Source: Ophiothrix spiculata
Lineage: Eukaryota; Echinodermata; Ophiuroidea; Amphilepidida; Ophiotrichidae
Strand: one strand, 5' to 3'
Assembly (NCBI GenBank): GCA_000969725.1
Contig: JXSR01S007432.1
Length of the DNA stretch: 27,860 nucleotides
In this document: positions 9,423 through 19,373 of the stretch, in pieces
Layout: every line of letters starts with the position of its first letter
Numbering within the stretch: position 1 is the stretch's first letter
Translations under genes and position numbers: made by a program
The notes under the pieces: generated by a model
The model's database searches: none
What the model was told of the DNA's origin: nothing
Seen by the model: the letters and a program-made list of their open reading frames with translations, nothing else

Positions 9423-9945
9423 TTAACCCTTGTCTTCCTGAGCGGAGTGGGGATGGTTGGTTACCACCCCAAAAACAGTTGATCGCATATTGCAGATAAA
9501 TGCAATACAAAGTGATTTAGGTAATTCTTTTTACGTCCTCTGCGGTCATTTTGATTTTTAAAATGGGGATGCAATGTATGGTGGGCGTATGGTAGACCGT
9601 CGAAGTCCAAGGATAAGTGCAACCTCAAAAAAGTCACCATTTTGAAAAATATCTGCATGGTATGGACCTATAACTTAGATGACATGATAGAACTGTTGTG
9701 TCCTTCATTTATATACAAAAAAATGAAAATCTGACATTTAGAACTTTTTTTGAAAATGTCACAATTTTCGCCAAAAATTGTAAATTGCGGTCTGGAAGTT
9801 CTTTGTGATGTCATCATTATGCAACGCCTTGACCAATTTGATTGATTTTGTTTTCAATTGTAAGAGGAGACCCTACCCTTAACTATACACTCCCTCCCCC
9901 AGGAAAATGTGTTACAATAAAAAATCTCAGGAAGACGAGGGTTAA
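9423..9945. mobile_element. piggyBac-type non-autonomous element (MITE)
   Basis: TTAA flanks both ends, the duplicated target of piggyBac transposons. The terminal inverted repeats are CCCTTGTCTTCCTGAG on the left and CTCAGGAAGACGAGGG on the right, 15 of 16 complementary, and the CCC start is typical of the superfamily. The interior, about 500 bp, holds no transposase, so it would have moved with help from a full-length relative. Its right end and flank recur at 10751. Confidence 0.8.
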
Positions 9946-10133
9946 GCCACATAATGTTTGTTGTAAAACATAATGATGGTTTTAAAGATATTTACCTTTA
10001 AAGTTTGGTAAAAACTACAAACAAAGCAAGATATTTTCTAAAAGTAGTAGAACTTGTGTATCACAAAGATAGTGTTGTAGAAAGAAGAACAGTAGCTATT
10101 CAAAATGACCATTCAAAATGGTTTCTTTAGAGC
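9930..10133. repeat. Direct repeat unit A (right end of piggyBac element plus flank)
   Basis: This segment, from GGAAGACGAGGGTTAA through CATTCAAAATGG to TTTCTTTAGAG, recurs at 10751-10907 at high similarity with some gaps. Unit A is cut at its right end by the hAT-like terminus at 10134. Confidence 0.75.
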
Positions 10134-10200
10134 AGTGGTGGGCAACCTACGGCCCGCAAGCCAAATTTGTGCGGCCCGCCAAGCCCACACACAAAAAAAA
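10134..10200 (+). mobile_element. hAT-like transposon terminus
   Basis: CAGTGGTGGGCAACCTACGG followed by CCCGCAAGCC is the classic hAT-superfamily end (CAGNGG...GGGC...GCGGCCCG style). It interrupts the repeat at TTTAGAG; the uninterrupted version is in unit B at about 10901. I find no matching opposite end in the window, so the element is incomplete or its right end is lost. The DNA after it up to about 10750 has no hAT transposase that I recognise. Confidence 0.6.
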
Positions 10201-10750
10201 TGTGTAACATTTTAAAAGGGTAGCCAAAAAAAAAAGCCATATTGTGCACGGAATGAACTTTTCATCTCAGAAATCTGCTAATATTCTTCCAAAGTTGAAC
10301 AATTTTTTTTGAATATAAATCAATAAATACAAATATTAACATACACAATATTCTTTCTAAATTAACTAAAGCTTGTATTTTCGAAAACATCGGATGTAGT
10401 GGAGTACACCAACAGTAGCGATATTTTTAGTGGCTGATGTTTTGACGGGTTAACTATCAAATAATTTGCAAATAGTTGATATAAACTTTTTATGACCGAA
10501 ATACATTTATATAGACGAGTAAGGAAATTCGTTTCCCACACTGAGAAAAGAGAAAGTCCCAGGTCTTCCTTGAGTTTTTTCAAAGTATGTTTTGCTAATT
10601 ATTAACTTGCAACAGAAGTAACTAGGTAGGGGAAACTTTCCTTGATACTACCTAGGGACATTCATAGTGATATTCTGAAGAGAAGGAGGACATTAGGTGT
10701 GTATTAGGAAAATTGAAGTTTTTGAGGTTAAAGTTTAAAAAGGGTACTTC
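10201..10750. other. Unassigned DNA between hAT-like end and repeat unit B
   Basis: This is probably transposon interior. A 73-codon minus-strand open frame at 10362-10583 is not recognisable. The segment ends with another piggyBac-type terminus (GGAAGACAAGGGTTAA) whose preceding bases differ from those at 9930. Confidence 0.4.
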
Positions 10751-10907
10751 GGAAGACAAGGGTTAAACCACATATGTTTGTTGTAAAACAATGCTGGTTT
10801 TAAAATGATTTAAATTTGGTAAAAACTAAAAAACAAAGCAAGAGATTTTCTGAAAGTAGTAGAACTTTTGTTCAAAATAACCATTCAAAATGGTTTCTTT
10901 AGAGTAT
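10751..10907. repeat. Direct repeat unit B (uninterrupted copy)
   Basis: This matches 9930-10133, sharing GGAAGACRAGGGTTAA, TGTTTGTTGTAAAACA, AAAGTAGTAGAACTT and CATTCAAAATGGTTTC. It lacks a block of about 40 bases present in unit A, and its right flank continues TTTAGAGTATTTATTG where unit A has the hAT-like end. Confidence 0.75.
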
Positions 10908-12282
10908 TTATTGAAAGCATTTTTGTGAAACAATGATAAATGTATTCTGAAAACTTATATCAATGTAACATAGAAGGCATTATTTTCTTGGTCTCTAGAT
11001 TATCATAGACTAATAAAAGGCTCATAAAGCTGCTTTCAGAGTCATGATAATTACATCAACAAATTTGACCTTGGTGCAACAAGACAATTCTGTGACAAAC
11101 ACTACAAACTGATAAATCAATACTTGATAATGCTGTTATTTGTAGATTATTTTGAATTTTGCTGAAGTTAATCAAGCACACTATAAATTTCTTGCTATGA
11201 TATATGTCTGGTTCATAAGTATAGACACCATTTATTTATTTCCCGGCCTTCACTTTAGCAATTTTTGTGTTTGTTTTGTTGATCATTAAGAATTCTTGCC
11301 CTGATGGTATACTGTTGTGTAGGTTTCTTATTTTGAACCCATAGTATATTATTGGCATATAAATGGGGGTTATGATAATGATGTTGATATTCATACTTGT
11401 GATTCTTACATCATACCCTTCTTTAAAACAGCTTCATGTTAAATTCCTAAACATGTATTTCTGTAAAATTAGAATTATGTTGATGATATTTCCTATGTTT
11501 GGGTTCAAAGAGTTAACCTCTTTGTTCAAAGCAATTTGTACTTAATATGTGAACATGTGCATAGAATGTACATAGTAACTGTGGTAGAGACTAACCAAAA
11601 ATAGTAATCGGTACATGACTTATTTTGTATTCAAAAGTTGAATATTTATATTTTTAGAAAAAAAAAGAAGTATTTTCTAAATTATTGTGAGATAACCTGC
11701 TATGCCGATAGAAAATGACAATGTGATTACATGATTCCATAATAACAAAGTGATTAATTATCTTCCATATTATGAAGAAATTGTACCAAAACAAATTCCC
11801 ATCCTGTACTGAAACCAAATATAAATTTTGAAAGAGTGTAAATGTAACAAAGTTTCTTGTACCATTGAATTATGAGTGATGATGTCACAGAGCATTGATG
11901 TAACCCTGTATTTTGCCTTACTCTGATTTTTGAATGGATGTACCCAAGAAACTGTTTTATGAACCTCATGATACCTTGGGCCAATGCACATGCTCATTGC
12001 CACATCCTAAGTCAAATAATTCTTCAATTAATGGGTAAAAATATTGGAAAGAAATAGGCAAGAAACTTTCTCTGATTATTGCTCATTGGTTTGGAAGTTG
12101 TGTGCTAAATATTCCAATCGGGACGATACAATAGTGTAAAATCTGGTAAATAAGTCATTTTTTGAATTTGAAAGCATGTTTGATTTTGTTTGTACTGTAT
12201 GTCTTTTCAAAATGAGAGTCAAACAAGTGTTATTTTATATTTGACTATTTCTAAACTTCACAAAACAGCATTTTTAGCTTAC
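10908..12282. other. Intergenic, AT-rich, no feature recognised
   Basis: Only low-complexity AT-rich sequence is seen. The short open frames here have no family resemblance and no splice context. Confidence 0.45.
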
Positions 12283-12415
12283 CTATAGGAGGCTTTCTGT
12301 CAGCAACTACCTTGACTTTCTTCAGCCCAAAACTCGTCACGTGGCGGCGCTGTGACTTGGTGAAGGTTACCGAGATTGAGTGCCACTCGATTGTGCTGTA
12401 TGTCTCAGTAGGGAA
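12283..12415 (-). CDS. Candidate coding exon of an unidentified gene
   Basis: Read on the minus strand, a CTGTCTACAG acceptor is followed by 44 open codons and one extra base, then a strong AG|GTAAGC donor. The peptide starts FPTETYSTIEWHSISVTF and later contains HVTSFGLKKVKVVAD, ending DRKPPI. It is mixed and polar, unlike the K/N/F/I-rich accidental frames around it, and the block is much richer in GC (AGCGCCGCCACGTGA) than its AT-rich surroundings. I recognise no family and find no partner exon nearby. One other strand frame is also open, so this could instead be part of an old repeat. Confidence 0.35.
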
Positions 12416-12670
12416 CTGTAGACAGCTGACAGATTGGTGAAAAATCCAAAATATTTCCTATTTAAATTCAGAGTTGTAAAATACAGGATGAACAACGGAA
12501 ATGCTAATTGAATTGGACAGTACTTGTGTTTCTGATTTTTGTACTAAATCTTGTATCTTTTATATCGTTGTAGGTATGAAATGATAAATAAGAGAAAGTG
12601 TAATTTGCATATGGCCTAGACCGTTACTTACATATTTAATTTTTTTTAAACCCTTGTCAAATTATCATTG

Positions 12671-12950
12671 TAAGGGTCAAAACATAGTCAGGCATCAAAC
12701 AAAATTTTCACTACCAAACATTTGGTCGTGACATCAAAATGACGATTGGCTTCAAATAAAATTACTTCAGCACTGAGTTGAGACCAAATAAAATGTCGCG
12801 CTAAATTTCACATGTGTTAAATTGCCATATTGCCTCAAATGTTTGTTACCGGTTTATACTTTAAATTGGATCGCAAATATTTGGTGATGTCATGACCAAA
12901 TTTTTGGTTGCAAAAATTTTGTTTGAATGCTGACTATGGTTTGGCCCTTA
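12671..12950. repeat. Foldback MITE, TAAGGG ends
   Basis: The left arm begins TAAGGGTCAAAACATAGTCA and the right arm ends TGACTATGGTTTGGCCCTTA; the arms pair for about 60 bases and share TTTGGTCRTGACATCA. TA at both edges is compatible with a Tc1/mariner-type TA target. It is non-coding. Confidence 0.7.
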
Positions 12951-12985
12951 TTGAGGAAGTGTGTTGATCTCATGCAGCTGGTCTT

Positions 12986-13814
12986 GTCATGTGACTGCAA
13001 GAAAGTTGTATCAGCAATGGCTGCCATGTGTTAAAATCTCTGTCAAAATTCTTCAGACAAAATCAGTCACGTGATTACCAATTGCAGGGCACCAATCGCA
13101 TTCGTAAACAATTGGCCCTGTACTCTGGATGGGTTTTTTTGCATCGTCTGAAGAATTGTGACGCCGACTTTATATAAACTTGTCACTAGAATGCAAAAAC
13201 ATCTGTTGGAGGCACTTGAAATGGTACTTCAGGTGACAAGATGATACCGTCACCTAGGTAGTCTAACGGCCCTTCACCGCAACGGGCCAAACATTTGCCA
13301 ACCCGATTTTCAATTTTATTTTTCAAGTTGCATACATCAGTGTCTGACAGGAGCAATGAGCATTAGTTCCACTAACTAAAAAAGTAATTGCAACGACTAG
13401 TTGGACATTTGGACTTAGAAAATCAGAGGTTTTGTATGCATTGTTGACATCATTTTGATGCCATCTTACTTTGTCAATTGTGTTGCATTTGGCAGTCCAC
13501 AATCAGAATTTTGTCGATTTTTGGTACATGAAATCTTCTGATTATGATTTTTTCTTGAACTGAGTGCTATTTGATAGTGATCACAGACATCTGTTACTTC
13601 AAGAGGTGCCTCTGCTTCATATTTCAAAATTTTGTTGGCTTTTTGCAGGAGTCAATGGCTGTTAGCCCATGTGTCTGGAAGCTCAGACTACTGTCACCTG
13701 AAGAACCATTTCAAAAGACAGTGACCCTAAACTGGACACTATACAATATAGTGTGCAATGTAAATTTATGAAAAATGGCAGCTATTGCAGGTACAACATT
13801 CCTGCAGTCACTCA
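12986..13814. repeat. Foldback MITE, family A copy 2, interrupted
   Basis: The left end GTCATGTGACTGCAAGAAAG (12986) and right end near GCAGTCACTCA (13814) match the ends of the element at 2290-2513, as does the inner word TTGTCACTAGAATG at about 13180. This copy is about 830 bp because other DNA has been inserted, including the small foldback at 13042-13162. The 66-codon frame at 13571-13771 falls inside it and is not called. Confidence 0.6.
13042..13162. repeat. Small foldback element nested in MITE copy 2
   Basis: The 17-base ends GTCAAAATTCTTCAGAC and GTCTGAAGAATTGTGAC are complementary at 16 of 17 positions. Inner words GCAGGGC and GGCCCTGTACTCTGG extend the pairing. The corresponding place in copy 1 (about 2340) lacks it. 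Confidence 0.6.
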
Positions 13815-14831
13815 TTTTATAAATTGTTTACTCAGTACCAAAGCTTTATAATGATATTTTGAAGAAAATTGAAGTAATGTATTCCAACTTAAATATAATA
13901 AATATATTCTTAGTTATACAGAAGTTTGTAATTATTTGCCAAACCCTTCATAAATATGTGACCAAGGATTGTAAAATGTTAAATTATGGATCCCTTTATG
14001 GATTTATAGACATGTTAGAAATATTTTGTCATTTTTGTTGTTGATAGACATTTTCATTAAAAAAAATTTCATATGGGGTGTAATTTTTACCATTTTGTAA
14101 ATTATCATATTAGAGAAAATAAGCTACAACCCCATATAAAATCATACAGACGTAATTTTCAAACTGTAAATTTAGGGCCCGTTTCTTAGACCTAAAATTT
14201 CAGGCCCCCCTTTTTTATCAGCTCCCCTCCCTGTACATGTGATAGTTGACAGTCCCTTAAGGGGTTGTATTTCTGTAAATGTATTCAAGAGGTATGCTCT
14301 GCACTTTAAAAAAATGTTAGGACTCTAAATGTTAATAGACTTCGGGATATAACTTTCAATACGGCCCAACCAGGGCCCAATGTAACATAATGATTTTAAG
14401 GTGTTATTTTTTTGCCATTTCTATCATAATCCCCTCTCTTCTTTTATGATCCCAAGCCTTGGGGTATTAGTTCTTGACTTGATACAAAAATCAGGGCAAA
14501 ATTGTTTATTGCCCAATGGGTCCCAGCCCACAAGTAAATGTACTGAAAGTTTTGATACCAGTGTTGCAAATCAATTTAAAACTGAAATTGAGAAAAAGAA
14601 TATTTAAATGGAATTTCATTTAAATAGCATTTTGTAAAAAAAAAAAGACTTTTGATTTGAATATATTTTGACTTCAAAAAATTCAATGTAGAATGAAGCA
14701 ATTTTGTAAGTTATTGAGCTTACAACAGAGAATGGACTAACAGGGCGTAACAAAATTGTTTCTATTTTGAGTTTTCATATACTGAATGATTTTGCAAAAA
14801 TTTTCGTGTGTAACAATCATAGCAAAATAAA
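13815..14831. other. Intergenic, AT-rich, no gene recognised
   Basis: The only structure seen is a short inverted pair ATATGGGGTGTA (14071) and TACAACCCCATAT (14125). Nothing coding is supported. Confidence 0.45.
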
Positions 14832-14933
14832 AAATTGTTGGACAATAAAAACAAAAATCCAGGGCAAGAGTTACATTTACAAACTATAGGGCCCTGCACC
14901 ATGGATTTTTGTTTACATTGTCCTATAAATTTT
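14832..14933. repeat. Short foldback, ACAAAAATCCA arms
   Basis: GGACAAT...AACAAAAATCCA on the left pairs with TGGATTTTTGTTTACATTGTCC on the right over about 30 bases with small gaps. Related words (TGCAGGGCCC, TTTTTGTTTA) occur at about 9165-9230. Confidence 0.5.
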
Positions 14934-15715
14934 TGAAGGTTTTCTGTCCCAAGTGCATAGATGAAGTAAAGAGTACTATATGTCAGTTAACCAGCCTTTT
15001 CTACTTAATATTATTTATAGGAATACCCGATTGACATTTCATGTACGTTAAAAAATGAAAAACTCTACCTCAATTTTTGCAGCACTTTTAGGAGAAAAAA
15101 AGTTTTGAGCCAAAAATATGTATACATATTTTGTAGTACAGCATTTCAGTGTGTTAATGTAATTTTGGTGTTGCCCACCTAAACAAGCAAATAAAAATTA
15201 AATTAATAAGGTGATATGATCAATAATGTGAACTTAATAAATATTTATAGTTTGTATGATGTAAATTAGCAATTGACTTTTGACCCCACCTGTATGTTAG
15301 AATAATAAAAGAAAAAGCATCACAAACAGACATGTTGTGGATTACATTTTGATTTATTCTGTGGGCTACAATTTTTTATTGTAAAGGTTCTTGTACCAGC
15401 GGATTTTGTTTCGATGGCAGCAATTGTCAAACTTACAAGGAACTTCTCCGATTGCATCCGCCAATCAGAGATGCTTAATTTTGGGTTTCACATATTCTGA
15501 CCAAAAAGAGACTAGATCTCGTCCTACGGCCCGCATGCTCTTAGCTTGCAGGGAAACAAATTCCAGAGCAAGGCTGACCTTGTGGCATAAAAAGTGCATG
15601 ATTTGTTCTATGAGCTTATGAGAAAATGTGCTGGAAATCTTTTTTATTTTAAAGTATCGATCCAGATTCCTTTGATCTTCATCTTAAAAGTATTTAACCA
15701 TGCTAAATCGAATTA
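14934..15715. other. Intergenic; one GC-richer block at 15385-15600
   Basis: Mostly AT-rich. The block at about 15385-15600 is less AT-rich and open in several frames. One frame after a TAAAG reads CTSGFCFDGSNCQTYKELLR with regular cysteines, but all three frames are open nearby, so no gene is called. Confidence 0.35.
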
Positions 15716-16258
15716 TACTGTAAAAGTCTATATTTTCGCGAGAAGATATTTTCGCGATTTTACCTGTAACAGACATTTCGCGAGTTTTTATTTTCGCGAT
15801 TACCAAAATTGAGTTGCATAATATCAACGAGTAAGCTTACCAAGTCGCCATTAACAACACTCATTTGACATTCATCGCCAATTATCGGCAGATTTTACAG
15901 TGTGGAAAGTTGATTAGAAAAGTGATTGACGTGTCTCAAGACCATTTCTTTCAACTAAACAGCCAAATATATCATTATACTTTCAACTTTTTTCACTATC
16001 ACATGGTTGGTTTGAGAAATATTTGCCTCATATTTACCATCTACATCGTTCGTGATTTAGCTGGCTGAATGATTAAACTTCCTTATTCAACAGCTTTACA
16101 TGCACAGATTCACTGCTTTGCTTGTTACGTATTTTGAGAGAAACTTTAATTGGTCGATAAAAGACATTATATTTCACGAGTTTTATTTTCGCGTTTGAGG
16201 ATTGATTCACGAAATTTGCGAAAATAAAAACCTCGCGAAAATTTCTACTTTTACAGTA
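15716..16258. mobile_element. TTTTCGCG-rich MITE with TA-flanked inverted ends
   Basis: The ends TACTGTAAAAGT (15716) and ACTTTTACAGTA (to 16258) are perfect inverses, and both are followed inward by repeated TTTTCGCGA blocks (four on the left, about four on the right). The element is about 543 bp with no transposase; TA at the edges suggests a Tc1/mariner-like target. Open frames at 15865-16068 and 16073-16261 lie inside it and are not recognisable. Confidence 0.75.
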
Positions 16259-17010
16259 CATGTTCCACTCTCCAGACCTGATTGTCAGGTTATGTGAAGA
16301 GTAAATGGTAATTTAGTTAAAATGATTCAAACACATAGCAGCAAGTCTTAGCAAATTTCTTGTTTTAATAATAATAAATTTGTATACAATAATATACAAG
16401 GCTAGATACTGGCTACAGATACGACAAAGAGAAAAAAAAAGAGCTGACTTGCCATACAACTACTGATAAAGTGCACAATATTGTAAAAAGTGGAAATATC
16501 CACTAGAAAATTCTTTACAGACCAAGTAGACTGCTGCAAATTAATTAGACCCCATCATCAACTCAACTTTTAATCATAGAGCCATATGTAGGTAGCTGAA
16601 AAAAGCACAACTGATATTGTATAAACTAAATATTTAGGATTTGAATTTAGCAGGCATAAAATTTAATTTTGGTCTCCATCATATCAATGTGTCAAATGTC
16701 AAAATTAAGGCTCATAGATTTTTAAAATCAAGTGAAGTGTGCATTGGGTAGTAAACACTAAACACTAAATGGTAATCAAACAACCGTGAATTCCCGCCCA
16801 TTTACAGGTACTCTTTTGAATTGGCTGGATTTCTTGATGAAATACATTGTGACACTTATTACAAAATCTCCCTTGAATATCATGATTCCTCGTAAATTTT
16901 GGAACATTTTCCCTCAAAGAGTTGCATTAGCATAATGCCATTTAGTGCTTATACTGAAAATGGCCATCATACACATACTGAAAGATCAGGATTCACAGCC
17001 GTAAACATAA
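16259..17010. other. Intergenic, no feature recognised
   Basis: This is AT-rich DNA without coding signature or clear repeat structure. Confidence 0.45.
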
Positions 17011-17180
17011 TGGCCCGTATTCCAGAAAGGTGTTTAGCTAAATCAAAGTTTTATTTCTCGTCAACAGCACGACTCATTGGCCTGTTCCGCTTGAAAGCTG
17101 CAACAGTGCGTATCATTCCTGGACAGTTAATGCTCAGTTAAACAATGATTTAGCTAAACATCTTTCTGGCATACGGGCCA
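17011..17180. repeat. Foldback MITE with TGGCCCGTAT ends
   Basis: TGGCCCGTATTCCAGAAAGG on the left pairs with CCTTTCTGG-like TCTTTCTGGCATACGGGCCA on the right; the arms continue through GTGTTTAGCTAAATCA for about 36 bases. It is 170 bp. A lone GAATACGGGCC terminus at about 19495 may belong to the same group. Confidence 0.7.
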
Positions 17181-17527
17181 ATTTGTTTGCATCTTATCTT
17201 CAGAAGATAAAATAAAATTTAAATGAACATGATTTAGTTGAGATTTTCTATTAATTATGCAATAACATTTCAAAAATGTTTGTGAATAAGTAGAAAAGTT
17301 CAAGTTTTCTTAATCTTTAAATCTGTCCTTAACGTTCTCTATGCCTCAAAAAAGCAAAACTATTCAACATTTGGTAAGTTTTCTTTTACAAAATTAATCA
17401 TCTCATGATAAATCTTATAATTGCAGTACAGCAGTACATAATGCTTTGTTCTAAACGAATGCCAGTTGCCCTGTAGAGTTGGTATGTATAAAATTCAAAG
17501 CAGTCGTCAGATTTCTCCAGTTACATA
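17181..17527. other. Intergenic, no feature recognised
   Basis: AT-rich, nothing supported. Confidence 0.45.
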
Positions 17528-17654
17528 CACTGTAAAGTAAAAAGTACTCGTTTTTGAACTTGCACTCATTTAAAAACCACAAAAGCACTTGGTTTATTAC
17601 TCATTTTCCAAAACAAGTACTAGTTACAAAACAAGTGCTTTTTACTTTACAGTG
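17528..17654. repeat. Tiny MITE with CACTGTAAAGTAAAAAG ends
   Basis: CACTGTAAAGTAAAAAGTAC on the left pairs with CTTTTTACTTTACAGTG on the right, a perfect 17-base inverted end, with ATA on both outer sides as a possible target duplication. It is 127 bp long and non-coding. Confidence 0.75.
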
Positions 17655-18274
17655 ATAGCAAATTTTATGGCTGAAATAATTCATATATCAACAACAAGGA
17701 AACTAGAAGTTAAGAACATTAACTATGACTTGGAAATTGAATTTAAAACTGGGATACCCAGTCTATAAGGGCATAATTTGTATGTATCAAAAGCAGTTGA
17801 TTGTGTTTTTAAAGAACAAATTTCCATCTCCCTTCTTGTGTCAGGGGCACTTCTCTCTCATCTGACTGTTACCATGCTACTGATAGTTGAAATATAGTTG
17901 GCAATATTGCTTGCTCAATTTCAAGTTAATCAATACACAATTTCAATTCCAAATAATATTTTTCAAACAGAACCTACCCATCAATATAAGCGCCCTTCAA
18001 GTTTTAAAATTCATTCCGAAAAATACAAAATAAGTGTCCATACAATTTGTAACACCCTGTATCATCGTATCGATCACCAAGTTCCAAACCTCAGAGTCTT
18101 TCAAATCTGCATGCATACCACATTGAATTAAAAAAGCTGACAGTGCCAAAACAATTGTTTGTTTCTACATAGGTTTCATTCACTCTAAAAGCCCCTGGGT
18201 ATCCAATGCAAGGGTAGCACCTGGTCCAAAATCTGGGGAGTCCCTGGAGACATTAATGCATGGATAACCCTAGT
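17655..18274. other. Intergenic, no feature recognised
   Basis: A 77-codon frame at 17898-18131 has no recognisable domain. Words such as GGGTAGCACC and TGGTGAGTC/TTTGGTGAGT around 18210 and 18485 hint at an older repeat. Confidence 0.4.
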
Positions 18275-18454
18275 AAAATCGAGTACAAAAATAGTACAAC
18301 ATTCCTTAAGGTGCACATTTGGAATATCATTTAAGTACAATTTGAGTACATTTATAGTACACAAATTTGTACTATATTTGTACTAAAACTGTACTATAAT
18401 TGTGTTCCAAATGTGCATCTCAGGAATGTTGTACTAGAATTGTACTCGATTTTT
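18275..18454. repeat. GTAC-rich palindromic MITE
   Basis: AAAATCGAGTACAAAAATAG and the inverse ending CTCGATTTT form arms of about 50 bases that share GTACAACATTCC and TGCACATTTGGAA. The centre repeats AGTACA/TGTACT at short intervals, so nearly the whole 180 bp can fold on itself. Confidence 0.75.
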
Positions 18455-19014
18455 TCCACGGAAAATACAGCAAAACTCAGAATTTGGTGAGTTTGGGATG
18501 AAATTTGGTGAGTCCGGGACTCAGATTATGCAGCCTAATGCTAAGCTTGATCCAATGGAATGTATAGCAATATACCATAAGGATTATACTGCAAAGTTGG
18601 AACAGAGCTGCATACTTGCCCTTACCTACCAACAACATAGCAATCAAATATTATCTTGAAAAAATGTTGTATCAGCTTTGCTCACAATTTGTTTTTTGGA
18701 CATGCATTTTTTTCAAATACTTTTGCCCAACTATTGTACAAACATGAGTGCTCAACTTTGTAGCTTGTCCTTTGCCCAAAGAGTTGGTGTTGCTGTATAA
18801 TGAATTGACACTAAACAAAATCTCTCAAAAAATCGTCCAATGTTCTTGCCATGCGCATAACATGTTTGTGCAATTGTTCAAGGGTACATGAATAAAAGAA
18901 CAAGGATACTTTGAGGGTAGCACCCCCAGTACACATACTGACCTTGAATTTGCTGCCAAAGTGATTAAATTTATAATAGTCTAGGAAACCTCAGCAACTC
19001 AGTTCGGGAAACGT

Positions 19015-19373
19015 CCCAGGTAGCAAAGTTTGGTTGGCCCAACATTGGCAAATGACATTAGGCCCATGTCATTTTGTCCATCGGGCCCCTATCGGTGCGA
19101 TGTCATTATTGGCACGATGTAGGACCAATATCGACATTGCGTCGGCATTCTGTAGGTTGAATATTGGGCCAATGTTCGGGCAACCAAACTTTGCTATCTG
19201 GGAACACATCGGCTTTTCATCAGCCCAACATTCAGCCAACTGTCAGAATGCCAATGTAGGAATGACGATGGCCCGATGGACAAAAGGACATGGGCCCTAA
19301 GTCATTTTGCGTACATTGGCCCAACGTAACTGCCTACATTGGTCCAACGTTGGGCCAACTTTGCTATCTTGGG
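19015..19373. repeat. Compound CCCAGRTAGCAAAG foldback element
   Basis: The left end CCCAGGTAGCAAAGTTTGG pairs with an inner right end CCAAACTTTGCTATCTGGG at 19185-19203 and with an outer right end CCAACTTTGCTATCTTGGG to 19373. The flanking blocks (ATGTCATTTTGTCCATCGGG near 19066, inverted near 19270) also pair. This suggests two related elements joined or nested. The 88-codon frame across it is a product of the palindrome. Confidence 0.7.

Noticed and set aside
13571-13771. 66-codon frame following a TTTTTGCAG acceptor-like site
   Set aside because: The segment aligns with the interior of the foldback element at 2290-2513, so it is repeat sequence.
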